In this document: one piece after another, positions 43,790 through 53,385 of the stretch
Position numbering within the stretch: position 1 is the stretch's first letter
Layout of the letters: the number at the start of each line of letters is the position of its first letter
Source: Flectobacillus sp. BAB-3569
GTDB taxonomy: Bacteria > Bacteroidota > Bacteroidia > Cytophagales > Spirosomataceae
Direction: 5' to 3'
NCBI RefSeq assembly: GCF_002270355.1
Contig: NZ_NJFZ01000033.1
Span: forward strand, 54,907 to 118,906
DNA length: 64,000 bases
Made by a program: the position numbers and the translations under genes
The notes under the pieces: generated by a model
The model's input: the letters and a program-made list of their open reading frames with translations, nothing else
Databases searched by the model: none
What the model was told of the DNA's origin: nothing

Positions 43790-44402
43790 GAATAGCACAA
43801 ACTCACTCATTATATTTCCCTAAAAACTTTTTTTTAAATCAACATTAGCCCTTTGAGGTGCCAACAATGCAAGGATAAGTCCGTATAATCATTATACTGA
43901 CAGATTGATTTTGCATTGGTCTAAAAAGCTTAGATTGCTTAGGTAATTAAGGCTTGATAGAGAAGTGTAACTTTGCTTAAGGTGTTGTAAAACAAGTATG
44001 TAATGTGGTATAAAACTGCATTAATTCTATACGTACGTTATTTTGCTGACATTCTACTCAAATTTATTACTTCTGTTCACTTCAATACTCTTTCCAGAAA
44101 TCGGGCTGATTGTATGACGCTTTCGTTTTAGAGACCAGCGTTGTTTCTGAATCGATAAGCATAATAAGAAATAGTGCTAGTTAGGGTAGGTTTATATAAT
44201 AATCTACCTTCTTGGTATAAATATCAAGAAAATGCTAACAAGATATAAGTGCTTTGCCAAATAATCGACAGTGTTAGTCCGTCGGATTTTACAAAAAATG
44301 CAAATCACTCAATATTCGTTGGTTTTGTACTATTGCTTAATGTGTATGCGGGGGCATGCACAAGGTTTTGTCCGTTTCATTTTAATCACTTGACTCAAAA
44401 TT
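43790..44402. other. Long intergenic region before the RND efflux operon
   Basis: These 613 bp hold no convincing gene. I see one TAACTTTG box matching the -7 consensus (43968-43975) far upstream and a small hairpin with arms aggtag/ctacct (44188-44213) not followed by T, so not a terminator. The size leaves room for a regulated leader or small RNA, but nothing in the sequence proves one. Confidence 0.55.
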
Positions 44403-45671
44403 ATGAAATCCTATTTGGTATGGATTTTCGGCTTGATGTGTAGTGCCAATGTGGCTTTGTCTCAAAGCCGTGATACATTGCGCTTAAACGTAGACGAGGC
44501 CGAACAGCAGTTTGTTAAAAACAACCTCACTTTGCTAGCTCAGAAGTACAATATCGAAGCTTCTAAAGCAGCAATCATTCAGGCGAAACTTTTGCCTAAC
44601 CCTAATATCAACTACGAACAAGGGTTGAACACCATGAAGACTATCGCCAATGACGCGCCAATTGGGGCTTTTGGTGAAAGAACTTTGCAGATTCAACAGT
44701 TGATTCTATTGGCGGGAAAGCGCAACAAGCAAGTCAATGTTGCTAAAATCAATGCTGAAATCACAGATTATCAGTTTTTTGAAATCGTAAGAGGTTTGAC
44801 GTATCAGCTACATGCTAGTTTTTATACAATCCATTATTTGCAAAAAACATTAGCCACATACGAACAAGAAATAGAAACACTTAACAAACTTTTGAGTGCT
44901 TATTCGGATCAAGTTGCCAGAGGTAATGTCCCTCAAAAAGAATTGATACGCTTACAGTCTTTCTTAGTGAGTCTCGAAACAGAACGTTCTAATATCATTT
45001 TGGAAATTACTGATAATCAAGCCGTACTCAAGGTACTTTTATCAGATACTTCTACCAAAACGGTACATCCAATCGTAGATGATAATGCTTTGGAACAAAA
45101 AAGCGCAGCAGGCTTACAGCTCAGTGAGTTGATTAATAGTGCCACTGATAATCGTTATGACCGTAAGATTCAAGAAGCAACAGTACGATTAGCTTCAGCA
45201 GACTTGGCTTTGCAAAAAGCAATGGCTACACCCGATTTGACCATTGGTTATAGCTATGACCGTGCAGGTAGTTACCTCAACAATTACCATGGCTTAACGA
45301 TTGCAATGGATTTGCCAGTGTTTAATAAAAATCAAGGAAATATCAAGATCGCTGAAAATACGATTCAAGCCAACAAACAGAATTTAGCACAAACCGACGT
45401 ACAAATTAACAATGACGTTTTGCAAGCTTTACTCAAAGCACAAGAAGCCGAACGTTTATATAAGACACTTGATAAAAACTATTTGCCAAGCTTTAATAAG
45501 TTGATTGATGGAGTAGTGCAAAACTACCAAAAGCGTAACATCACGTTACTGGAGTTTATGGACTTTTTGGAATCGTATAAAATAACCGTTACGCAAATCA
45601 ATACGCTTCAAAACACAAGAATGCAGACATTCGAAAATCTCAATTTTGTAGTAGGCAAAAAAGTTCTTTAA
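44403..45671 (+). CDS. TolC-family outer-membrane efflux protein (CusC/CzcC-like)
   Basis: This 422-residue protein has a signal peptide (MKSYLVWIFGLMCSANVALS), then the outer-membrane efflux repeats with long helices: LNVDEAEQQFVKNNLTLLAQKYNIEASKAAI and the second repeat ELINSATDNRYDRKIQEATVRLASADLALQKAMATPDLTIGYSYDRAG. It forms the trimeric outer-membrane channel of the pump. The adaptor gene starts 19 bp later and the RND pump gene follows, one operon in the order channel, adaptor, pump. Confidence 0.92.
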   Translation: MKSYLVWIFGLMCSANVALSQSRDTLRLNVDEAEQQFVKNNLTLLAQKYNIEASKAAIIQAKLLPNPNINYEQGLNTMKTIANDAPIGAFGERTLQIQQLILLAGKRNKQVNVAKINAEITDYQFFEIVRGLTYQLHASFYTIHYLQKTLATYEQEIETLNKLLSAYSDQVARGNVPQKELIRLQSFLVSLETERSNIILEITDNQAVLKVLLSDTSTKTVHPIVDDNALEQKSAAGLQLSELINSATDNRYDRKIQEATVRLASADLALQKAMATPDLTIGYSYDRAGSYLNNYHGLTIAMDLPVFNKNQGNIKIAENTIQANKQNLAQTDVQINNDVLQALLKAQEAERLYKTLDKNYLPSFNKLIDGVVQNYQKRNITLLEFMDFLESYKITVTQINTLQNTRMQTFENLNFVVGKKVL

Positions 45672-45690
45672 GATTTAAACAGACATCACA

Positions 45691-46791
45691 ATGAAAAAGC
45701 ATATAAAGTATCTTTCAATTCTTGCAATCTCAACTTTGGCTACTGCTTGTAGCTCTTCTCAGGCTGATAACGAATCAAAGGCAGAAGATCAGCCTTTTGA
45801 ACTATCGCAACGCCTAAAGCAAGAATTGAGCTTGGCACCAGCTACGCTAGAGCCTATTCAAACACAATTGCAGTTGACAGGCAAAGTAATGCCCTATGAA
45901 GATAAACAAGTAAAAGTATCTCCTTTAGTAGATGGCGTTATCGAAAAAATCCATGCCAATCTAGGTGATTTTGTTAATAAAGGACAAACACTTGCGGTAG
46001 TACACTCATCGGAGGTGGCAGATGTTGAAAACCAAACGGTAGGTGCAACCTCCGATTTGTTATCAGCTCAAAAGAATTTGCAAGTACAAAAGGATATGTA
46101 CAAGGCGGGTTTGGCATCTGAAAAAGACGTGACTTTTGCTCAAAACGATGTGTTGAAAGCCCAAGGTTCATTGAAACGCGCTAAAGAAGTATCTAGTATT
46201 TATAGTGTAAAAAATGCGTTTTACACCCTAAAAGCGCCAATTTCAGGTTATGTAATCGAAAAAAATAATGCTATTTCTGATAAAATGTCCTTCCACGAAG
46301 GTGAAACGGGAGCATTTTTCACTATCGCAGACTTATCGCAGATTCAAGTGGTGGCAAATGTGTATGAAGCAGATATTGCCAAAGTACATGTGGGTTCTCA
46401 AGTACAAGTAAAATTGATTTCTTATCCAGATAAGGTTATCAAAGGGGTGGTAAACAAAATGAGTAACGCCCTAGATCCTGAAACACGTACCTTACAGGTT
46501 CGTATCAATATGCCAAATCCTGGCTTTTTGATGAAACCAGAAATGTTTGCGCAGGTAGACGTAAGTTATAGCTCGTCAGACAGAAGCATTGCGATTCCAT
46601 CGTCGGCGGTCATTTTTGATCAAAACAAAAACTTTGTGATTGTTTATAAGGATGCTAAGCATTTGGAGGTAAGAGAAATCCAGATTGCAAAACAAAACTC
46701 TACGAAGACTTATGTGATTTCAGGGTTGAAAGAGGGTGAAAATGTAATGAACAAAAACCAATTGTTGGTGTACAACGCTTTGGTAAACTAA
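45691..46791 (+). CDS. Efflux RND transporter periplasmic adaptor (CusB/CzcB-like)
   Basis: This 366-residue lipoprotein has its lipobox at LATAC (Cys20). Domains: barrel-sandwich hybrid (VKVSPLVDGVIEKIHANLGDFVNKGQTLAVVHSSE), an alpha-hairpin (DLLSAQKNLQVQKDMYKAGLASEKDVTFAQND), then beta-barrel and membrane-proximal parts (VVANVYEADIAKVHVGSQVQVKL, AIPSSAVIFDQNKNFVIVYK). It bridges the RND pump and the outer channel in the periplasm. No metal-binding N-terminal Met/His extension is evident. Confidence 0.93.
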   Translation: MKKHIKYLSILAISTLATACSSSQADNESKAEDQPFELSQRLKQELSLAPATLEPIQTQLQLTGKVMPYEDKQVKVSPLVDGVIEKIHANLGDFVNKGQTLAVVHSSEVADVENQTVGATSDLLSAQKNLQVQKDMYKAGLASEKDVTFAQNDVLKAQGSLKRAKEVSSIYSVKNAFYTLKAPISGYVIEKNNAISDKMSFHEGETGAFFTIADLSQIQVVANVYEADIAKVHVGSQVQVKLISYPDKVIKGVVNKMSNALDPETRTLQVRINMPNPGFLMKPEMFAQVDVSYSSSDRSIAIPSSAVIFDQNKNFVIVYKDAKHLEVREIQIAKQNSTKTYVISGLKEGENVMNKNQLLVYNALVN

Positions 46792-46887
46792 TTCGCGAAG
46801 TAAAGAATAGTGTTTTTCGACTGAAAAGTACTACTCAACTTATGCTAAAATTGTTCAAAACAGTATTCTTATAAATCACTCATTCGG

Positions 46888-49800
46888 ATGAAAAAGCTAT
46901 TAGCGTTATCGCTCAAATATAAATTTGCAGTATTCTTTTTTACTGCTGTCGTAGTGATTGGAGGTATCTCAAGTTTTATCAATACCCCAATCGACGCCTT
47001 TCCTGATGTTACCAATACTCAGGTTACTATTATTACTCAATGGTCTGGACGTAGTGCCGAGGAGATTGAAAAGTTTGTAACCGCTCCGCTCGAAATCTCG
47101 ATGAACGGGGTGCAAAAGAAAACCACTGTTCGTTCTACAACGCTATTTGGCTTGTCGGTTGTAGTGGTGATGTTCGACGATGGTGTAGACAATAACTTCG
47201 CTCGTATTCAGGTAAACAATGCCTTGATGGGCGTTGAACTTCCCGATGGCGTTGAGCCTGAAGTACAACCGCCTTATGGCCCAACAGGCGAAATCTTCCG
47301 CTATACCCTAGAAGGTAAAGGAATGACCTCTCGCCGTTTTAAAGAAATCCAAGACTGGGTAATTGACCGAAATTTGCGCTCAGTACCGGGTGTGGCAGAT
47401 ATTGTAAGTTTTGGTGGTGAAGTAAAAACGTATGAAATTAGTGTAAATCCAAATTTGCTTCAAGACTATAAAATTACACCCTTAGACGTATTTACGGCTG
47501 TTGAGAAAAGTAATATCAATGTTGGAGGTGATGTGATTACCAAAAACAATCAAGCCTACGTAGTTCGTGGTATTGGTTTATTGAAAAATATCCAAGACAT
47601 TCAAAATATCTTGGTCGATAATATCAATGGTGTACCTGTTTATGTAAAAACTGTGGCAACCGTAACAGAGTCGGCTTTACCTCGTTTGGGACAAGTGGGA
47701 AGAGGTAATGATAATGATGCTGTTGAGGGCATCGTTGTAATGCGTAAAGGAGAAAACCCTTCAGAAGTAATTCAAAATCTGAATTTGAAAGTAGAGGAGT
47801 TAAACTCAAAAATTCTTCCAAATGGAGTAAAGATTAAAACGTTTTATAATCGCCAAACGCTCCTGAATTTTTGTATCGAAACCGTAACTCACAACCTTAT
47901 CGAAGGGATTGTTTTGGTAACCCTAATCGTGTTGATTTTCTTGGCTGACTGGCGTGCATCCTTGATTGTATCGATGATTATTCCTTTGGCTTTGCTATTT
48001 GCTTTTTGCTGTCTGAAGCTTCTCGGAATGAATGTGAACCTACTTTCGTTAGGTGCCGTAGACTTCGGGATTATTATTGATGGTACTGTAGTGGTAGTCG
48101 AAGGTCTGATTGTAGTGTTAGCTCATCAAGCTGAGCATGTGGGTATGGAGCGCTTTAATAAATTGGCTAAAATGTCAATCATCAAGCGTACTGGTACAAG
48201 TATGGGTAAGGCGATTTTTACTTCAAAAATCATTATCCTGATTGCATTGTTGCCCATTTTCGCATTCCAAAAAGTAGAAGGTAAAATGTTTACCCCATTG
48301 GCATGGACATTAGGTTCGGCCTTGTTGGGTGCATTGATTTTTACTTTGACCTTGGTGCCAGTAATGGTGAGTATCTTGATGAATAAAAACGTAAGAGAGA
48401 AAAGTAATTTCTTAGTAGATGCTGTAATGAAGTACTCTATGAAGCTGTTTAGTTACTGTTTTTCTCACAAAAAATTTACTTTCATTACCACTGCTATTAT
48501 TACTGTTGTTGGTTTTTGGACTTTGACAATTCATGGTACAGAATTCTTGCCACAGCTTAATGAGGGTTCTATCTATGTGCGTGCTACGATGCCACGTAGT
48601 ATCAGTTTGGACGAATCTGTGCGCTATGCCAACGATATTCGTAAAGTATTTGAAGGCTTCCCCGAAGTTCGTCAGGTATTATCACAAGCTGGTCGCCCGA
48701 ACGATGGTACTGACCCAACTGGTTTCTATAATGTCGAATTTCACGTAGATATTTACCCGCAAAAAGAATGGGCTAGTAAGCTAACCAAAGCGCAACTGAT
48801 TGAGAAAATGGAAAACAAATTGAGCATTTTCCAAGGAGTTGTATTTGGTTTCTCACAACCAATTATGGATAACGTAGAAGAAGCGGTATCAGGGGTAAAA
48901 GGCTCTATTGCCGTAAAAATCTACGGTAACGATTTTGACTTTTTGGAAGGTGAAGCCGAAAAAGTAGAAAAGGTTTTGCGTCATGTAAAAGGTATCGAAG
49001 ATTTGGGAATTATTCGTAACCTCGGTCAACCAGAATTGCATATTGAGCTCGACCAACAAAAAATGAACTTCTATGGTGTACAAACGGCCGATGCCGATGC
49101 CGTAGTAGCTATGGCGATTGGTGGTCAAACTGCCAGTCAACTGTACGAAGGCGAACGCAAATTTGATATTCGTGTGCGTTTCCAATCGGAGTTCCGTAAG
49201 TCAGAACAAGAAATTCGCAACTTGATGGTGCCTTCGATGAGCGGAACCAAAATACCTATTAAGCAAATTGCCGAAGTGAAAACGTTGACAGGCCCAAGCT
49301 TGATTTTCCGTGAAGACACCAAGCGTTTTATCGCCGTAAAATTCTCTGTTCGTGGTCGTGACATGGGTAGCACCATTGCCGAAGCACAACAGGAAGTGAA
49401 AAAAGTCATTCCTAACCTACCAAAAGGATATGACATGAAATGGAAAGGTGATTTCGAAAACCAGCAACGCGCTTCTAAACGTTTGGCACAAGTAGTTCCT
49501 ATTTCGATGATTGCGATTTTCTTTATCCTATATGTAATGTTCGGAAGCTTGAGAGATGCAGGCTTGGTATTCTCCAACGTGCCATTTGCGATTATTGGTG
49601 GTTCGGTAGCCTTGCTAGTGACGCATACCAATTTCAGTATTTCGGCGGGTATTGGTTTTATCGCTCTATTCGGTATTTGTATCCAAAATGGGGTAATTAT
49701 GATAGAAGTATTCAAGGAAAATCTCCATAAGAAAATGTCACTGCTCGACTCGATTACCGAAGGTGTAAAATCGAGGGTTCGTCCGGTAATGATGACCGCT

Positions 49801-49965
49801 ATGATGGGTATTTTTGGGATGTTGCCTGCAGCCACTTCCTCAGGTATCGGTTCGGAATCTCAAAAACCATTAGCTATTGTAGTAATTGGTGGGATGATTG
49901 GCGCAACAATTTTGACGCTCTTTATTTTCCCATTATTCTACGAAAGAGTGTATAGAAATAAATAG
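46888..49965 (+). CDS. CzcA/CusA-family heavy-metal RND efflux pump
   Basis: In this 1025-residue inner-membrane pump the start (FFTAVVVIGGISSFINTPIDAFPDVTNTQVTI) and the helix-4 proton-relay motif are typical of the HME branch. The relay reads VDFGIIIDGTVVVVEG: Asp392, Asp398 and Glu405. The DFGxxxDG pattern resembles divalent-cation (Co/Zn/Cd) exporters rather than copper/silver CusA; the usual VEN is VEG here. Two large periplasmic loops and a second helix bundle complete a full-length protein. It is the third gene of the operon, 96 bp after the adaptor. No metal regulator gene is adjacent. Confidence 0.93.
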   Translation: MKKLLALSLKYKFAVFFFTAVVVIGGISSFINTPIDAFPDVTNTQVTIITQWSGRSAEEIEKFVTAPLEISMNGVQKKTTVRSTTLFGLSVVVVMFDDGVDNNFARIQVNNALMGVELPDGVEPEVQPPYGPTGEIFRYTLEGKGMTSRRFKEIQDWVIDRNLRSVPGVADIVSFGGEVKTYEISVNPNLLQDYKITPLDVFTAVEKSNINVGGDVITKNNQAYVVRGIGLLKNIQDIQNILVDNINGVPVYVKTVATVTESALPRLGQVGRGNDNDAVEGIVVMRKGENPSEVIQNLNLKVEELNSKILPNGVKIKTFYNRQTLLNFCIETVTHNLIEGIVLVTLIVLIFLADWRASLIVSMIIPLALLFAFCCLKLLGMNVNLLSLGAVDFGIIIDGTVVVVEGLIVVLAHQAEHVGMERFNKLAKMSIIKRTGTSMGKAIFTSKIIILIALLPIFAFQKVEGKMFTPLAWTLGSALLGALIFTLTLVPVMVSILMNKNVREKSNFLVDAVMKYSMKLFSYCFSHKKFTFITTAIITVVGFWTLTIHGTEFLPQLNEGSIYVRATMPRSISLDESVRYANDIRKVFEGFPEVRQVLSQAGRPNDGTDPTGFYNVEFHVDIYPQKEWASKLTKAQLIEKMENKLSIFQGVVFGFSQPIMDNVEEAVSGVKGSIAVKIYGNDFDFLEGEAEKVEKVLRHVKGIEDLGIIRNLGQPELHIELDQQKMNFYGVQTADADAVVAMAIGGQTASQLYEGERKFDIRVRFQSEFRKSEQEIRNLMVPSMSGTKIPIKQIAEVKTLTGPSLIFREDTKRFIAVKFSVRGRDMGSTIAEAQQEVKKVIPNLPKGYDMKWKGDFENQQRASKRLAQVVPISMIAIFFILYVMFGSLRDAGLVFSNVPFAIIGGSVALLVTHTNFSISAGIGFIALFGICIQNGVIMIEVFKENLHKKMSLLDSITEGVKSRVRPVMMTAMMGIFGMLPAATSSGIGSESQKPLAIVVIGGMIGATILTLFIFPLFYERVYRNK

Positions 49966-50307
49966 AAGTGAGGAAAGGATACATTTTCCTAATTCTCCTA
50001 AAAATATAACAAGCAATTTAGCTTAAAGAGTAAATAATCTATTTGTCTGTTTAGAATCGCTGCCGGCAATGCTGGCAGTGATTTTTCTTTTTTACAAAAC
50101 AATATTCCTTTAAAAACTCTAATTTTGTAAGCTTGAATAGGAAATGGCTGTATACCTCAGACTGTATTAGGACAATAAATCAGATAAAACATAGTGCAGT
50201 GCGTGCGTATCTACTTACAAGCTATTCTTGATTAGTAAATTATGAAACTTTGGGTATCCTAATACTCAATAGCATTCCCAAAATCTAGCAATTACATCAA
50301 TACCATA
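49966..50307. other. Intergenic region between the RND pump and mutS
   Basis: This 342-bp stretch contains the terminator at 50055-50093 and then AT-rich sequence leading to mutS. No exact TAnnTTTG box with a matching -33 is visible; no gene found. Confidence 0.55.
50055..50093 (+). terminator. Intrinsic terminator of the metal efflux operon
   Basis: GC-rich stem aatcgctgccggca / tgctggcagtgatt (two mismatches) followed by tttttcttttttt-like tract. It lies 90 bp after the pump stop. Confidence 0.85.
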
Positions 50308-52977
50308 ATGGCAAGACCTTCTAAAAATACAGATACAGACCATAAACCCGCTAAAAAAGCAACCGAAACACCTCTTTCGAAACAATACAATCAAATTAAA
50401 GCCAAATATCCGGGAGCCTTATTGCTGTTTAGGGTAGGGGATTTTTATGAAACTTTTGGAGAGGATGCTGTAACAGCTTCCAAAATTTTAGGTATTGTTT
50501 TGACTCGTCGCAACAACGGGACTGCCGATGACCAATTGGCAGGATTTCCACACCACTCATTAGATACTTACTTGCCAAAGTTGGTGCGTGCGGGGCAACG
50601 TGTGGCTATTTGTGACCAATTAGAAGATCCTGCTTCTGCCAAAGGAATTGTAAAACGTGGTGTTACTGAACTAGTTACCCCAGGGGTGTCCTTCAACGAC
50701 AATGTACTTGATGTAAAGCAAAATAACTATTTAGCTTCTATTTCTTTTGCAGGGTTTTCGAAAGATGTTATTGGTATTTCTTTCTTGGATGTATCAACAG
50801 GTGAGTTTTTGTGTTCACAAGGCAATTCGGCATATATCGAAAAACTTTTACAAAGTTTTATGCCTTCGGAGGTACTATATTGTAAAAAATACCGTCAGGA
50901 GTTTACACAACTCTTTGGTGATAAGTTCAACACTTTTGCTTTGGAAGAATGGGTGTTTACCTATGATTTCGCTTATCCTTTGTTGATTAATCATTTCAAA
51001 ACCAATTCATTAAAAGGCTTTGGTGTTGAAACACTCAATGAAGGTATTATTGCCGCAGGTGTTATCCTCCATTATTTGGCCGAAACCGAGCACCGCGAAG
51101 TTGGACATATTGTACGTATCAACCGTTTGGAGGAAGACAAGTATGTGTGGCTCGATAAATTTACGATTCGTAACCTTGAGCTCGTTCATCCGCAGCAAGA
51201 AGGTGGTGTCCCTTTGATTAATATCATCGATCAAACCCATACACCAATGGGTGCACGCTTGTTGCGCAAGTGGTTGGTATTGCCTCTCAAAGAAAAATCC
51301 TTGATTCAGGAAAGATTAAATACCGTCGCATTTTTCAAAAAACACCTTGAGCTTAGAGAAACCTTACAACAGCATTTGAAGCAAATTGGCGATTTGGAAC
51401 GTTTGATTTCGAAAGTGGCGGTGCGTCGTATCAATCCTCGCGAGATGTTGCAATTGAAAAAAGCCTTAGCGCATATCGACCCTATTAAAGGACATATCCA
51501 AGAAGCGCTTTTGGATTTTGGTAACGACTTAGGCGCTGACGTTCTCAGACGCTATTCTGACCAACTGAATCCTTGCCATTTTTTACTAGAAAAAATCCAG
51601 AAGGAGCTCCGTGACGAAGTACCTATTGTGACCAATCAGGGAAATATGATCCGTGAGGGCGTCGATTCGGATTTAGATGCCTTGCTAAAGGTGGCTTATT
51701 CAGGAAAAGATTTCTTGATTCAGTTACAAAATCGTGAAATAGAACGCACTGGTATTACTTCACTTAAGATTTCTTTTAATAAGGTATTTGGGTATTATTT
51801 GGAAGTAACCAATTCGCATAAAGATAAAGTACCTATCGACTGGATTCGTAAGCAAACCTTGGTAAATGCTGAGCGCTATATTACGCCAGAATTAAAGGAG
51901 TATGAGGAAACAATCTTAGGAGCAGAGGATAAAATTTTTGTTATCGAACAACGTATTTTCAATGATTTGGTAAACGTAGCCAATGAATATGTCTTGCAAA
52001 TTCAACAAAATGCAAGAATGATTGCAGTGTTGGACGTATTAACCAATTTTGCGAAAGTTGCGGAAAAAAATAACTACGCTCAACCTATCGTTACCGACGC
52101 AAAAGTATTGGAAATCAAGGAAGGTCGCCACCCTGTTATTGAACAGCAATTACCATTGGGTGAAACTTATGTACCAAATGATTTGCATTTGGACGATGCC
52201 GAGCAACAAATTATTATCATCACGGGTCCAAACATGGCGGGTAAGTCTGCCTTGTTGCGCCAAACAGCCTTGATTGTGTTGATGGCACAAATTGGTTGTT
52301 TCGTTCCAGCCCAAGCCGCCGAAATCGGGATTGTCGATAAGGTATTTACCCGTGTAGGAGCAAGTGATAACTTGAGCAAAGGGGAATCTACATTTATGGT
52401 CGAAATGACTGAAACGGCTAGTATTTTGAATAACCTATCGGATAGAAGCTTAGTTTTGATGGACGAAATTGGACGTGGAACAAGTACATACGATGGAGTT
52501 TCGATCGCTTGGGCGATTGCCGAATATTTGCATAATCACTCGCATTTCAGACCAAAAACGCTATTTGCTACACACTATCATGAACTCAATGAGTTGACCA
52601 CAGATTTTAAACGTATCAAAAACTTTAATGTTTCGGTAAAAGAGGTGGGAAACAAAATCATCTTCATGCGTAAGTTGATGGAAGGTGGTTCAGAGCACAG
52701 TTTTGGTATTCACGTGGCGCAATTGGCAGGTATGCCTGTAAGTGTGGTGCATCGTGCCAACGAAATTTTGGCAGAATTGGAGCGTAACCGTTCGAAAGAA
52801 CAACATCGCACGACCATCAAGGAGATGCCAAAACAGAATTATCAAATGAATATTTTTGAGGCCAGTAATCCAAAACTTGAGAAGATTCAAGAGGCACTGA
52901 AGAAATTGGATGTCAATACACTTTCACCAATCGAAGCCTTGTTGAAATTAAATGAGTTCAAAAAGATGCTTGAATAA
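50308..52977 (+). CDS. mutS: DNA mismatch repair protein MutS
   Basis: This 889-residue protein has domain I with the mismatch-reading segment RVGDFYETFGEDA (Phe-x-Glu), the connector and lever/clamp domains, and a C-terminal ATPase with Walker A GPNMAGKS (640-647). Walker B (LVLMDEIGRGTSTYDG) and the FATHYHEL His-box follow. Length is standard for MutS1. It recognises base mismatches and small loops and recruits MutL. An N-terminal Lys-rich extension (ARPSKNTDTDHKPAKKATE) precedes domain I. Followed by a hairpin terminator and repeats. Confidence 0.97.
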   Translation: MARPSKNTDTDHKPAKKATETPLSKQYNQIKAKYPGALLLFRVGDFYETFGEDAVTASKILGIVLTRRNNGTADDQLAGFPHHSLDTYLPKLVRAGQRVAICDQLEDPASAKGIVKRGVTELVTPGVSFNDNVLDVKQNNYLASISFAGFSKDVIGISFLDVSTGEFLCSQGNSAYIEKLLQSFMPSEVLYCKKYRQEFTQLFGDKFNTFALEEWVFTYDFAYPLLINHFKTNSLKGFGVETLNEGIIAAGVILHYLAETEHREVGHIVRINRLEEDKYVWLDKFTIRNLELVHPQQEGGVPLINIIDQTHTPMGARLLRKWLVLPLKEKSLIQERLNTVAFFKKHLELRETLQQHLKQIGDLERLISKVAVRRINPREMLQLKKALAHIDPIKGHIQEALLDFGNDLGADVLRRYSDQLNPCHFLLEKIQKELRDEVPIVTNQGNMIREGVDSDLDALLKVAYSGKDFLIQLQNREIERTGITSLKISFNKVFGYYLEVTNSHKDKVPIDWIRKQTLVNAERYITPELKEYEETILGAEDKIFVIEQRIFNDLVNVANEYVLQIQQNARMIAVLDVLTNFAKVAEKNNYAQPIVTDAKVLEIKEGRHPVIEQQLPLGETYVPNDLHLDDAEQQIIIITGPNMAGKSALLRQTALIVLMAQIGCFVPAQAAEIGIVDKVFTRVGASDNLSKGESTFMVEMTETASILNNLSDRSLVLMDEIGRGTSTYDGVSIAWAIAEYLHNHSHFRPKTLFATHYHELNELTTDFKRIKNFNVSVKEVGNKIIFMRKLMEGGSEHSFGIHVAQLAGMPVSVVHRANEILAELERNRSKEQHRTTIKEMPKQNYQMNIFEASNPKLEKIQEALKKLDVNTLSPIEALLKLNEFKKMLE

Positions 52978-53066
52978 ATTGTGCGTTAGGAAACAGTCGT
53001 TCCTGATTGAGTGGGTGAGCGATTTAGTGATTATTTTGATTAACGGTCAAGATACTTCATCATTAC

Positions 53067-53120
53067 CTAGTTCGAGACTTAGTCTCGGACTAACTTTTGC
53101 TTCAGTTTATAAACTGTATA
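53067..53120 (+). repeat. Two-hairpin dispersed element, copy 3
   Basis: ctagttcgagact then agtctcggactaa, followed by cagtttataaactgta. It has the same order and spacing as copy 1 at 12863-12915. A shorter related half (aagttcaagact...gaactag) follows at 53130-53151. Confidence 0.75.
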
Positions 53121-53168
53121 AAAATAAGTTCAAGACTAAATCATGAACTAGTAACATCTTAGCAGTTA

Positions 53169-53212
53169 ATCAAAAAGGCATTCGAAAAACTAATTTCGAA
53201 TGCCTTTTTGAT
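53169..53212 (+). terminator. Intrinsic terminator after mutS
   Basis: Perfect stem atcaaaaaggcattcgaaa / tttcgaatgcctttttgat with AT-rich flanks, about 190 bp past the mutS stop. Confidence 0.85.
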
Positions 53213-53237
53213 ACTATATTTCAGCATAAAACCTCTT

Positions 53238-53261
53238 TAGACGCAATCATTGCGTCTCTAC
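53238..53261. repeat. GAGACGCAAT-type palindrome, copy 3
   Basis: Arms agacgcaat / attgcgtct, followed by ctac, the same core as copy 2 at 42468-42491. It again lies directly behind a terminator hairpin. Confidence 0.85.
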
Positions 53262-53385
53262 AAATGTATTTCATATTTAGACTAATCACTCATTCACACA
53301 ATCGCTAAATCATTCAATATGGTACATTAATAGACAATTTCAAAACAAACCACATCGTTAGTTTTAAAAACAACCCCACAAAACT

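Larger units (their letters stand above)
52978..53385. other. Intergenic region after mutS with repeats and a terminator
   Basis: The 408-bp gap contains in order a two-hairpin element (53067-53120), a mutS terminator (53169-53212), a GAGACGCAAT-type palindrome (53238-53261) and ttcacaca/aatcgc words (53283-53315). No gene is evident. Confidence 0.7.

Noticed and set aside
44249..44443. Small frame upstream of the TolC-like gene
   Set aside because: It overlaps the real gene start out of frame and lacks a signal or family; the region is better called intergenic.
49137..49835. A 232-residue frame antisense to the RND pump gene
   Set aside because: It lies wholly inside a conserved gene, has no family features and no promoter; it is a shadow of codon bias.
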